Source of the DNA: a virus | IMG/VR virus record: IMGVR_UViG_3300033149_001989 | Location: 62,001 to 126,000 of that record | Strand: one strand, 5' to 3' | DNA length: 64,000 nucleotides | In this document: piece after piece, positions 54,878 through 63,000 of the stretch | Layout: each line of letters begins with the position of its first letter | Position numbering within the stretch: position 1 is the first letter of the stretch | Translations under genes and position numbers: made by a program | The notes under the pieces: generated by a model | Database searches by the model: none | What the model was told of the DNA's origin: nothing | The model's input: only the letters and a program-made list of their open reading frames with translations

Positions 54878-55265
54878 GTCCTATTATCCTCCTTGCATCC
54901 TCAACACTATAGACCATATCATTTAACTCATCTGGCAATTGCCCTTCTTCAATTAGCCTTTTAGTTTCAATAAAAGCAAAAATATTCCACGCAACGGCAA
55001 TCTCGTGGTCTTCATCTGTCAAACCTTCTTTGACAGCACATAAATGCCTTTCAGCACTATCAATATACCTACTTAAATTTTGCCCCAGAATCCAATTCCA
55101 ATCACCATACTTCTTAGCACCATTCTCATAGTGCTTCGCAAGTCTTCTTAATGGATAACTGGGTATCAAATCAAAACGCCCCTTGCCCTCTCTAGTATCC
55201 CGCTTACTACCAGTAATAAATTCCTGCCGCTTACCACTATCTTTCACTTCCTCGAAATCGTGCAT
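54870..55265 (-). CDS. dATP/dGTP diphosphohydrolase-like protein
   Basis: 131 aa. 'KGRFDLIPSYPLRRLAKHYENGAKKYGDWNW' and DSAERHL, DEDHEIAVAWN match a common phage family annotated as dATP/dGTP diphosphohydrolase N-terminal domain. Probably adjusts dNTP pools. Confidence 0.75.
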   Translation of the reverse strand: MHDFEEVKDSGKRQEFITGSKRDTREGKGRFDLIPSYPLRRLAKHYENGAKKYGDWNWILGQNLSRYIDSAERHLCAVKEGLTDEDHEIAVAWNIFAFIETKRLIEEGQLPDELNDMVYSVEDARRIIGRG

Positions 55266-55686
55266 CCCCCCTCCTTTCTTTTTCCTTCAACGTAGTTTTC
55301 TGGGCTAATTCATTGGCTTCCTCATTCAAACCTCTTTTTAAATGCTTAAACATAACACTAAACGAGGCTTTATTACACATATTACGTACATCACTGTTAA
55401 GCTTCAGTAGATGCTCAAAATTTATTTTCCAACCTAAGACCAATTGCCCGTAAACTATCTTACTATCAGTATAAATTACGCAATTCTCATTAAGAGTATT
55501 ATTTTCGAGTAACCACTCTAACGCTGTTATAACAGCAAGATATTCAACTTCATTATTAGTAACATAATCACCAATTATTTTTGAAAAGTCGGAAACATAC
55601 TTACCGTTACGATAAAAAACAACAGCCACTCCACCTAAACCTGGATTACCGTTACGAACTGAACCATCTACCCAAACCTCTATCAT
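55237..55686 (-). CDS. rnhA: Ribonuclease H1
   Basis: 149 aa. WVDGSVRNG near 5 (Asp), NNEVEYLAV near 45 (Glu), YTDSKIVYGQL near 72 (Asp), NEEANELA near 122: the four catalytic acids in order. Removes RNA primers. Overlaps its neighbours. Confidence 0.93.
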   Translation of the reverse strand: MIEVWVDGSVRNGNPGLGGVAVVFYRNGKYVSDFSKIIGDYVTNNEVEYLAVITALEWLLENNTLNENCVIYTDSKIVYGQLVLGWKINFEHLLKLNSDVRNMCNKASFSVMFKHLKRGLNEEANELAQKTTLKEKERRGDARFRGSER

Positions 55687-56012
55687 TGAACACCTTCTAC
55701 AATGTTTGGCATATTAACCGCATCAATTACAATTCGTGGATGGTCACCTTTTAATATTCTACAACCAAAAGATTGAACACCACGCAATACCTCATCCATA
55801 AAGATAACCCTTGAATTAGTAAAATTACCATCACTTATAATAGTATAAATAGCTTTGATAATCAGACGGTCCAAATCACCAACAACCCCATCTACCTCTG
55901 CAACGCACCCGTCCTGCTCAATTGCTATTGTACAAAGATTATAATCAATCTCTTTGCCCTCTTTCCATATTTTAGTATTTTGCCAACTACCGTCACCCTC
56001 AATACGATACAT
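55683..56012 (-). CDS. Hypothetical protein
   Basis: 109 aa from ATG 56012. The N-terminal 'YRIEGDGSWQ' and acidic strands give an RNase H-like beginning without catalytic residues; otherwise unrecognised. Confidence 0.5.
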   Translation of the reverse strand: MYRIEGDGSWQNTKIWKEGKEIDYNLCTIAIEQDGCVAEVDGVVGDLDRLIIKAIYTIISDGNFTNSRVIFMDEVLRGVQSFGCRILKGDHPRIVIDAVNMPNIVEGVQ

Positions 56013-56014
56013 CT

Positions 56015-57061
56015 CTACACCCCTACTGGATTCCACTCTGGTATATATAATTGAGTACCAAAAGCATACTCTCTGGTTAAATCGAAATTAGTTTGACCAT
56101 TTTCCTGAACGACTGTAACATAACCATTAACCTGTGGTTTTGAGTAAAAATTGACTACCGCATAATCAGGAATCCTACAAAGACATCCACTCTCCATAAT
56201 CTTTACTTCGCCACCAAAACGATATGTGGCACCTAACATATGAGTATGCGATTGGACTACCAACCTATAATCATCAAGACCTAGCGTCCTCTTCCATTCA
56301 AGAATGAAGTTAGATGCATTTACACCAGCTTTCAAATCAACCTTTGAAAAATACTCTGCGTGCGTAAATATCGCATCATTTATTTGAACTATCGGTAAAT
56401 CCAAAACAACAATATTACTAAATGGGCGAGCCAGTAATTCTAACATATTCTTTTTAACAAGGAATAACAACGACTGCGGAACACCTGTCGTAAACCTCTT
56501 TGTAATTCTCTTCTCGTGATTACCCGCAACCACAAAAATCAATGGGAAGGTATCGCTCAAATACTCATAGTACCTTACAATATTATCAACCTCGACCTCA
56601 AACGGGATGCTTAAATTCTTGTTAAATCTTGATATTGAATAACAATCCGATAACTCAACAGCAACAACCGCATCCGCCGCTTTATTACGATTTACAGCAA
56701 TTTGTACCTGCTCATCATCTTGGAACGGAATATGTAAATCACCAAGATGTAATATTTTTAATCTGTCTTTTAGAAGATTAATAACAAGCTGATTGTCACC
56801 AACCTCAAACTCTTTGGGAACTGGACCTTCTGACTGTATAATATCCCTATATTTATTGTAATATGGCATTATATTAGTCACTGGTTTATCAAGCAATTCC
56901 CTAAGATTGAGTCTAGTTATCTTATTATGAACGGCATCTCTGCTAAACACCTCACCAAATTCTTCGCTCATAATATTAGCAATTTGACTTTCACTATATT
57001 TTTCTGGACTGCAAAAAAGTTCTTGTAATCTAGCAGATTTCTTAAAATCCCAATCTATCAT
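56015..57061 (-). CDS. Metallophosphoesterase with N-terminal HTH
   Basis: 348 aa. Residues about 15-50 look like an HTH (ESQIANIMSEEFGEVFSRDAV). Then LHLGDLHIPF near 105, 'VVAGNHEKR' near 187, FTHAEYF near 237 and QSHTHML near 277. The second metal motif is weak (VELSDCYS). A phage SbcD-like or nucleotide phosphoesterase; substrate unknown. Confidence 0.85.
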   Translation of the reverse strand: MIDWDFKKSARLQELFCSPEKYSESQIANIMSEEFGEVFSRDAVHNKITRLNLRELLDKPVTNIMPYYNKYRDIIQSEGPVPKEFEVGDNQLVINLLKDRLKILHLGDLHIPFQDDEQVQIAVNRNKAADAVVAVELSDCYSISRFNKNLSIPFEVEVDNIVRYYEYLSDTFPLIFVVAGNHEKRITKRFTTGVPQSLLFLVKKNMLELLARPFSNIVVLDLPIVQINDAIFTHAEYFSKVDLKAGVNASNFILEWKRTLGLDDYRLVVQSHTHMLGATYRFGGEVKIMESGCLCRIPDYAVVNFYSKPQVNGYVTVVQENGQTNFDLTREYAFGTQLYIPEWNPVGV

Positions 57062-57258
57062 TCACGCTCTCCTCTATATCTTTTACCTGTTTGTTTAGGA
57101 CATTTACGCCACAGACGATACAACTCCGCCCTACACTTCCTTTCCATACGCTTATCACACGGTACCAAATTAGCGTAGTAACAATTAACCGCCCTCCGCT
57201 CCTCCTCATTAGGTATATCTTTCTTGGTAAATAGTTTATAATACTGGTTTTCTTTCAA
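57058..57258 (-). CDS. Small basic protein
   Basis: 66 aa, Arg/Lys-rich with several Cys but no paired CxxC. Stop overlaps the phosphoesterase start. Unknown. Confidence 0.5.
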   Translation of the reverse strand: MKENQYYKLFTKKDIPNEEERRAVNCYYANLVPCDKRMERKCRAELYRLWRKCPKQTGKRYRGERE

Positions 57259-57266
57259 TATAGCAC

Positions 57267-57551
57267 CTATTTGCTATTACTTCCATTCATCTGCTTTCTC
57301 TTAAAATACATCCTGTCACCAAAGTACCATAGAACAGTTCCCATTGTTAATGCTGTTAAAGCTTGATAATATTTATCTAGTGCCAACGATACCATAACAT
57401 CCATACCATTTAACACTCCCCAAACAATCACAAATGCTGTTACACCAGACCACACTGCTGTGAGCATTTTTGTTATAACAGGTCTAACTTTGGCACGAAT
57501 CAATTCTATTTGTAGATTTGTAGCACTCTCTTCACCCATTTTCCACCTCAA
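57267..57551 (-). CDS. Two-pass membrane protein
   Basis: 94 aa. N-terminal amphipathic segment, two hydrophobic helices (about 31-50 and 62-80) and a basic cytoplasmic end. Size and layout fit a holin or phage membrane accessory; no lysin is nearby to support lysis. Upstream region 57552-57755 holds no gene or clear promoter. Confidence 0.5.
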   Translation of the reverse strand: MRWKMGEESATNLQIELIRAKVRPVITKMLTAVWSGVTAFVIVWGVLNGMDVMVSLALDKYYQALTALTMGTVLWYFGDRMYFKRKQMNGSNSK

Positions 57552-57755
57552 TAAAAACCTTTTTCTTTCATTCTAAGAAAATATCGGCATCATCATATAA
57601 ACATGAAAACAGCTTATCCACATAGCTTATTAAAGATAACCTCCACACTTCCACCAATTTTTAAAATAGCACGAAATTCTCTAAGTTTTGCACCCAACAA
57701 AATTTGCTATTAAATATCCACCATCAGATACCGTATTAAAAATTCCTCATTAACA

Positions 57756-58376
57756 TCATATTTTCTGCTTCTGTATCTCATCATATATATCATCAAATAG
57801 AACAGGTATCTTATTATGAAGCTCCTCAAGTAAAGAAGTCATAATTTGTCTAATTTGGGGATGTGCGTTATTACTACACCTAAGTCTTAGTATATGTCTA
57901 AGTTCTCTAATATTAGCTGTCATTACAATCTCTGTTTTTACACAAATAGGGAGAAATCCCCTTGCTTGTTGCGGAGTCTGCCCCTGTGCTATTTTTCTAT
58001 TATAGTATTCCTCTACAGATTCAAGATATGTCAAATCATCAGCATCAAAACCCCATAATGGTTCTATAAATGTCATACCCATCTTACTATAATTACAGTA
58101 TCTACTACTTTCCTGCGAATAAGCACAAAGTCTATGCCGAACAAGCTCGTGGGTCATTCCTCTGTCACAAATAAACCTTACAGTTATACTTTCGTGTTCT
58201 AAAATACTCTCGTGACCTCGCTCTATAGCTTTTTTTAAGAACTTAGCGGCTGAATCTAAAGTTATCTTATCCTCAGATTTGTAACAAACCCTGCCGTAAC
58301 GTTCTAAATTAGATACTATCCTTTCTCCATTTATATCCGTTTCTATAACATGATATGGTTTAACTATATTCACCAT
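57756..58376 (-). CDS. thyX: Flavin-dependent thymidylate synthase ThyX
   Basis: 206 aa from ATG 58376. RHRLCAYSQESSRY near 74-87 is the diagnostic RHRxxSxxxxSxRY-type motif (one residue longer spacing), with HESILEHESITV before it. FAD- and methylene-THF-dependent dTMP synthesis, using dUMP from the dCMP deaminase. Confidence 0.95.
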   Translation of the reverse strand: MVNIVKPYHVIETDINGERIVSNLERYGRVCYKSEDKITLDSAAKFLKKAIERGHESILEHESITVRFICDRGMTHELVRHRLCAYSQESSRYCNYSKMGMTFIEPLWGFDADDLTYLESVEEYYNRKIAQGQTPQQARGFLPICVKTEIVMTANIRELRHILRLRCSNNAHPQIRQIMTSLLEELHNKIPVLFDDIYDEIQKQKI

Positions 58377-58522
58377 ACCGCCCCTTTCTTTATATAATAA
58401 CCAGAACACCTTTTCTTATAGTTTTTACTATTTCTCTCTCTACGAGCCTGTTTCAAAAGTCTATCATCAACAAAGTCGAGCTGTTCTTCTAATCTATGCC
58501 TTTCTCTGCATCGCTTGCTCAT
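58370..58522 (-). CDS. 50-aa basic peptide
   Basis: ATG 58522. Arg-rich helix (KRCRERHRLEEQLDFVDDRLLKQARRERN). Overlaps ThyX and the nuclease gene. Unknown. Confidence 0.4.
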   Translation of the reverse strand: MSKRCRERHRLEEQLDFVDDRLLKQARRERNSKNYKKRCSGYYIKKGAVW

Positions 58523-58943
58523 TTGCAACCTCTTCTCTAAGGACTTGCAACTCCTGCCACATATTATCCATTTCAAGAATCAATTCTCTCATTGTGCTAT
58601 GTGGAATCAAGACGAACTTACTCATTCCATCCTCAGTAGCAAATTTAAACTTCATTGAGAAGAACGGAAAAAGCCCAAATGCTCGTGCTTGGGTCATGTG
58701 CTTTTCAAACCACTCCCTATTAAGAGTTATATATTTACCCTTCCCGCTCTTCCTACCATATCCATGCTTACATTCCCCTGAAAGATTTTTACTGAACCAA
58801 GGGAATCGCCACTGAACATCTCCCACTAATGTGTCTATACCCTCCATAGTACCAACTGCGCCCGACTTAGTCATCCTTTTGCCATATTTTCCTGCAAGTT
58901 CTGCCGTTTCCTTTTCAAACGCTTTCCCCTTTTTGTACGCCAT
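58494..58943 (-). CDS. Resolvase/PDDEXK-like nuclease
   Basis: 149 aa. 'GKAFEKETAELAGKYGKR', 'GAVGTMEGIDTLVGDV' and 'LSGECKHGYG' carry the E...D...ExK catalytic set. Resembles phage Holliday-junction-type or penicillin-protein-like PDDEXK nucleases. Located next to helicase, so likely processes replication intermediates. Confidence 0.72.
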   Translation of the reverse strand: MAYKKGKAFEKETAELAGKYGKRMTKSGAVGTMEGIDTLVGDVQWRFPWFSKNLSGECKHGYGRKSGKGKYITLNREWFEKHMTQARAFGLFPFFSMKFKFATEDGMSKFVLIPHSTMRELILEMDNMWQELQVLREEVANEQAMQRKA

Positions 58944-60525
58944 TATTTTCTTTCTCTCCTGAAATTAAAAAACTTAATTTTTGCTCACTATCAGCCGCTA
59001 AACTATGACCATTACCTTCTCCAGTAGAATTATCACCTTCATCGGTGAACACCTCAGTAAATTTAAGTGTTTGGTCATTAAATCTAAGACGCACACACTC
59101 AGTTAAAAGACCTTGGCGATTCTTCTCTATTTTATACCAACCGTGCTTTCGTCCTTCCACAGCAGTAACACTATCTCTATGCAATAAAATAACACTATCA
59201 GAGAAGTTTTCAATATCACCACTTTCTTTCAAGTCATACAACCTTGGTTCTTCATCTGCACTACGCCTTAACTGGCTAACAACAATAAATGCCACATTAT
59301 TATCTTTTGCAAAAGAACAAAACTTTTCCATTATATCCGTAATGGCTTTCTTAGTATTATCACCATAATATTTTATTTTCTGAAGATAATCCACCACCAC
59401 CACATCAACACCATGATTTAGCATATGTTTTTTAACACTACTTAATATAAATCCACAAGTTTGTGAACCCCTATCTTCAATAAACAAATTGTCACTGTAT
59501 GCCATTAACTCGTCTTTCTTCTTAACAATTCGATTAAATTCTGTTTCTTCCAATAAATGAGCCGCTTTCCAATTATCTATAGGCACATTAGCTAAAGAAC
59601 ATAACATCCTATCAATATACTCTTCCTTATCAAGTTCTGGTGTGAAAACAAGCGTCCTTACACCATTACGAATTAAATTACCAACAATCTGAGATACAAA
59701 TATACTCTTCCCTCTAGTAGTTTTCGCCCCAACGGTACAAACACGCCTCTTGGTTACCACCTTACCTTTATTGAGCCACACAAAACCAGTATCAAATCCT
59801 TCGTATTGCTCAGGATTAGCCTTTCTATCCTTAAATCTATTATAAGAATCGGCTAACAAAGTATCAAGCCCCACCAAACCATACTTATTTAGTGCAGAAT
59901 CGGTAAGAACCCGTTGAATATCAGAAATCTTATCAACCATTTTCTCTTCATCAAATGTTCGTTGACCGATAAACCACCTTGCAAGGTCTTTAATCTTGTT
60001 CAAACGATAACGTTCAAAAACAATATCAACATAACCTTGGGCAACCTTAATATCTATAACCTGTGGTGTACACTCAACTATCCTATTAATCTCAGAAAGA
60101 CCACCAATTGCCTCAAGTTGATTAACACCATCTTTGGTTACTTTCTTTTCAAGTTTATCAGAAACCAAATCAAAATTGCACACCTTATTATCTTGCCAGA
60201 CACGCATAGCGGCAGAAAATATATATTGGTTCTTTATCTTTTGAAAATGTGATGCCAGCAGACCGCTCTGTGCCACCATTGTAGCAACATCAACATCCTG
60301 AACAATCATACTTAACAAAGCCTCTTCAGCATTCTGATATGATACTGGAATCTTAGTCTCATCGGCTGTCTCAATTTCAGTTAGACTCCAGGCAACCTCT
60401 GATTCATCCATCGGTGCGGGTGGATTATCATCACGTTCTGGGAGTGTGCTGGTTATATTGCTCTTTTCAAGCTTACTTTCTTCTTGCACCTTTTCTTCCC
60501 TCCAATTGTAGCCACTCTTCAACAT
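58915..60525 (-). CDS. DnaB-like replicative helicase
   Basis: 536 aa. An N-terminal domain (about 60-200) with a primase-interaction fold; helicase domain with Walker A GAKTTRGKSIF near 267-277, VVVVDYLQKI near 374, FIVVSQLRRSADEEPRL near 406. Walker A reads GxKTxRGKS with the terminal Ser of DnaB. A first 50-residue tail is low-complexity. Unwinds the replication fork. Confidence 0.94.
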   Translation of the reverse strand: MLKSGYNWREEKVQEESKLEKSNITSTLPERDDNPPAPMDESEVAWSLTEIETADETKIPVSYQNAEEALLSMIVQDVDVATMVAQSGLLASHFQKIKNQYIFSAAMRVWQDNKVCNFDLVSDKLEKKVTKDGVNQLEAIGGLSEINRIVECTPQVIDIKVAQGYVDIVFERYRLNKIKDLARWFIGQRTFDEEKMVDKISDIQRVLTDSALNKYGLVGLDTLLADSYNRFKDRKANPEQYEGFDTGFVWLNKGKVVTKRRVCTVGAKTTRGKSIFVSQIVGNLIRNGVRTLVFTPELDKEEYIDRMLCSLANVPIDNWKAAHLLEETEFNRIVKKKDELMAYSDNLFIEDRGSQTCGFILSSVKKHMLNHGVDVVVVDYLQKIKYYGDNTKKAITDIMEKFCSFAKDNNVAFIVVSQLRRSADEEPRLYDLKESGDIENFSDSVILLHRDSVTAVEGRKHGWYKIEKNRQGLLTECVRLRFNDQTLKFTEVFTDEGDNSTGEGNGHSLAADSEQKLSFLISGEKENNGVQKGESV

Positions 60526-61471
60526 TGATAGCAGCCTTTATCATTTTATCAAAAACTCTAATTCCACCCTCTTTTAATAGTAATGAATCAATATCCACCT
60601 TTTCATTACAACCTAACCACTGAAGAAACGTAACTTTAAGTTTAGGTAATTCTTTACTAATTGTCTTAGCCATTAAGTAAGCTGGTGAACGTATTCCATA
60701 CACTTGGTCAAAATCAGCCGCCAAAATAACTTCTTTATCTTTCAATAATTTAGACCACTCCTTTTGCCAACCAAATATTCCAGGTGTGGCAACCACTGGA
60801 AAACCAAATTGGTTAGCAACAATCGCTTTGAACTCCCCCTCGGTCAAAATAACTCTGTCACTTTTACTTATAATATCGTGATTAAATAAAAAAGTCGCCC
60901 CTCTTGACGAGTGACTACCAGATAATCCTACATATGTAGGAGTATTACTTTTGTAAGTAAAACAAGAATCAAGAATACGACCACGAATATCAGTAACTTC
61001 ACCACTAACCAAATAAGGAATTATAGCCCTGTTGCTAAGAATTGGATACCCCTGATAAACCAAACCCGCATCTTCCGCTAAACTGTTAGAATATTCATCA
61101 TAAAAATCATCCGAACAGAACCCAAGTTGAAACTTATCTATAGTATCATCAGTTAAACCACGTTTCTTAAGATAATTAATAACTGGTTGTATCATTGTAC
61201 CACGACAAGACTTGGTAAATGAAGAATACAAGTCCCTAACCTTTGGAATATCAAGGACTGGGGCTGGCTGTTCAACAATTTTATAACCCTCTTTAGCAAT
61301 AATCCTCCCTCTACCAGTACAATGCCAACAACGCCAAGTAAGTTTCCCCACATTAAAATTAGCATCACGACAGTTGCAAATTGGGCAAACACCGAGAATC
61401 TCGTGACCTCTCCTTTTACGAATTTCCAGGTCGTTAACTAAATCTATGCTAATATTTAATATATTATCCAT
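60473..61471 (-). CDS. DnaG-type primase (zinc plus TOPRIM)
   Basis: 332 aa. CPICNC...CWHC near 30-55 is the zinc finger. TOPRIM: ILTEGEFKAI near 208 (Glu) and VILAADFDQV near 245 (DxD). A short form without the helicase-binding domain, as in T7-like or jumbo phages. Overlaps the helicase gene by 53 bases. Confidence 0.92.
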   Translation of the reverse strand: MDNILNISIDLVNDLEIRKRRGHEILGVCPICNCRDANFNVGKLTWRCWHCTGRGRIIAKEGYKIVEQPAPVLDIPKVRDLYSSFTKSCRGTMIQPVINYLKKRGLTDDTIDKFQLGFCSDDFYDEYSNSLAEDAGLVYQGYPILSNRAIIPYLVSGEVTDIRGRILDSCFTYKSNTPTYVGLSGSHSSRGATFLFNHDIISKSDRVILTEGEFKAIVANQFGFPVVATPGIFGWQKEWSKLLKDKEVILAADFDQVYGIRSPAYLMAKTISKELPKLKVTFLQWLGCNEKVDIDSLLLKEGGIRVFDKMIKAAINVEEWLQLEGRKGARRK

Positions 61472-62072
61472 TACATTCCTGAGTTATGTTATGTATAGAC
61501 CAAACCGACAAACTACAGTTGTGATAGTGAGCCAAATGTTGTTTAATATCTCTTATTGAGTAATTATCATCAGCCCTTAACTCAACAATTTTATCACGAA
61601 TATCATTAGTAACTTTCAGTGGTCTACCTCTCCTATCGGTACCCTTTTTGAAGTTATTAGAGTCGTTTGCCTCAACCTTTTTCCAAGAAACGGGCTTAGA
61701 TTTTCTCTTTTTATCATTTTCTGGGGACGATTGCCAAGAACGTTGCCTTGACGGATGATTAGTACGCCAAATGTTTAAAGCAGTAGTTTTGACATACTTC
61801 CAAAGACGAAACCTATTATCACGCTCTTTGGGGGATAGTGCACAAGTCGATATAACCGCATCCCACACTGTGGGAAGGTCAGTCATCTTTATCAACTCAA
61901 TCAAATCCTCTTTAGGAATGTCCACATCAAGGATGTGATGTATCCCCCGCTTGAGCTTCTTAACAAGGTCTTGCCTCATACTAACAGGCATACTGTTCCA
62001 ATCTTCACTTAATCTAAGCTGCTTCCACCACCACGTAAGGTTGTTGTTCTTTTCAGATAGGTCTGAATCCAT
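61464..62072 (-). CDS. Helical protein with C-terminal resolvase-type HTH
   Basis: 202 aa. The C-terminal 60 residues (RRGRPLKVTNDIRDKIVELR and SIRDIKQHLA...SVWSIHNI) form a Hin/resolvase-like HTH. N-terminal part is helical and Trp-rich. Located between primase and SSB-like genes, so perhaps a replication initiator or loader (inference). Confidence 0.6.
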   Translation of the reverse strand: MDSDLSEKNNNLTWWWKQLRLSEDWNSMPVSMRQDLVKKLKRGIHHILDVDIPKEDLIELIKMTDLPTVWDAVISTCALSPKERDNRFRLWKYVKTTALNIWRTNHPSRQRSWQSSPENDKKRKSKPVSWKKVEANDSNNFKKGTDRRGRPLKVTNDIRDKIVELRADDNYSIRDIKQHLAHYHNCSLSVWSIHNITQECNG

Positions 62073-62839
62073 TATTCATTACTCTTGTTACTGCTAACAA
62101 CACTATAGTAATCTTCACCATTTAGTATCCTCTTCGTAAGCTCTGGGTCTAATGGTTTAACAAGTTCTTTAATGTTGAAAAGACTATCGCGCCAATCCTT
62201 ACCAACTGCCTCTTCCATATCAATCTTAGTTTTCTGCTTCGGAACGCAAGTAGTCATAGTATCACTACCCTTTCCTCTAGTATCAATCTTAATGTCATAC
62301 TCACAAAGGTTACCAAGTTCTGGTTCAGCCTCAAAAGACTTGAACTGGTCTATAATTCTCTTACCCTTCTGCATAATAACTATCTTGTTACGGGGAGTTG
62401 GGTCAATACCAGTTATATCTTGCCCGCACTCACACTCTTCAGGATATGTGTTATTAGTAGCGTAATATTCAACGCCACAGACTGGGCAAACAACTACTGG
62501 TGTTCTATCCAGCACATTAAATGTGTAGACTCTTCTTGGCTTCAGCAAGTCAGAAGTATCGGGGTCTTTTGCTCTTTGCTTGTCGTTCCACTCACAAAGT
62601 GGACAGCCCTTATCACGCCCTGGGCACATAAAAGACATCCCCTTCCCGTTATTTGTATTCGGGAAAGCGTGATGTCTCTTCGGCACAAAGTGCTGTAAGC
62701 TGCTTTCTGGTTTCTCGTCTAAAACTCTAATTGTTGTTGAGTGGTCACTTGTAAGCTTAAGAAAGTCTGAACTGAATCTTGCTTTAGGACTATTCTGCCT
62801 CTTTTCACTTTCCTCTAAAACTTTTCCAAATTCGCTCAT
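62072..62839 (-). CDS. Zinc-containing ssDNA-binding protein (gp32-like)
   Basis: 255 aa. CPGRDKGCPLCEW near 72-84 is the gp32-type zinc loop start; a second pair CPVC...CECG near 118-138 adds another ribbon; C-terminus acidic/hydrophilic. Gene is first of the replication cluster, as T4 gp32-like SSBs often are. Fold assignment by analogy. Confidence 0.7.
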   Translation of the reverse strand: MSEFGKVLEESEKRQNSPKARFSSDFLKLTSDHSTTIRVLDEKPESSLQHFVPKRHHAFPNTNNGKGMSFMCPGRDKGCPLCEWNDKQRAKDPDTSDLLKPRRVYTFNVLDRTPVVVCPVCGVEYYATNNTYPEECECGQDITGIDPTPRNKIVIMQKGKRIIDQFKSFEAEPELGNLCEYDIKIDTRGKGSDTMTTCVPKQKTKIDMEEAVGKDWRDSLFNIKELVKPLDPELTKRILNGEDYYSVVSSNKSNE

Positions 62840-62871
62840 AATATTTTTCTCCTATTTCACTTTATATTTCT

Positions 62872-62900
62872 ATTATACCACATAACTGGCTACTTGTCAA
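62872..62900 (-). promoter_or_regulatory. Sigma-70-type promoter (replication cluster)
   Basis: TTGACA (62900-62895), 17 bases with TTATGTGG, TATAAT (62877-62872). Near-perfect; extended TG before the -10. Confidence 0.88.
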
Positions 62901-62959
62901 GCCTTTTCGTGGCTTTTTGAAAACTGTGTTTTCCAAACCTTGCCTTATCTTTCTAATAA

Positions 62960-62988
62960 ATTATATCATACAAAACCTAAGTTGTCAA
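62960..62988 (-). promoter_or_regulatory. Second tandem promoter
   Basis: TTGACA (62988-62983), 17 bases with TTGTATGA, TATAAT (62965-62960). Two consensus promoters 88 bases apart suggest strong early expression of the replication genes. Confidence 0.88.
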
Positions 62989-63000
62989 CCCCCCCCACGT

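Noticed and set aside
57267-57551. Confident holin call
   Set aside because: Two membrane helices alone are not specific and no endolysin is adjacent.
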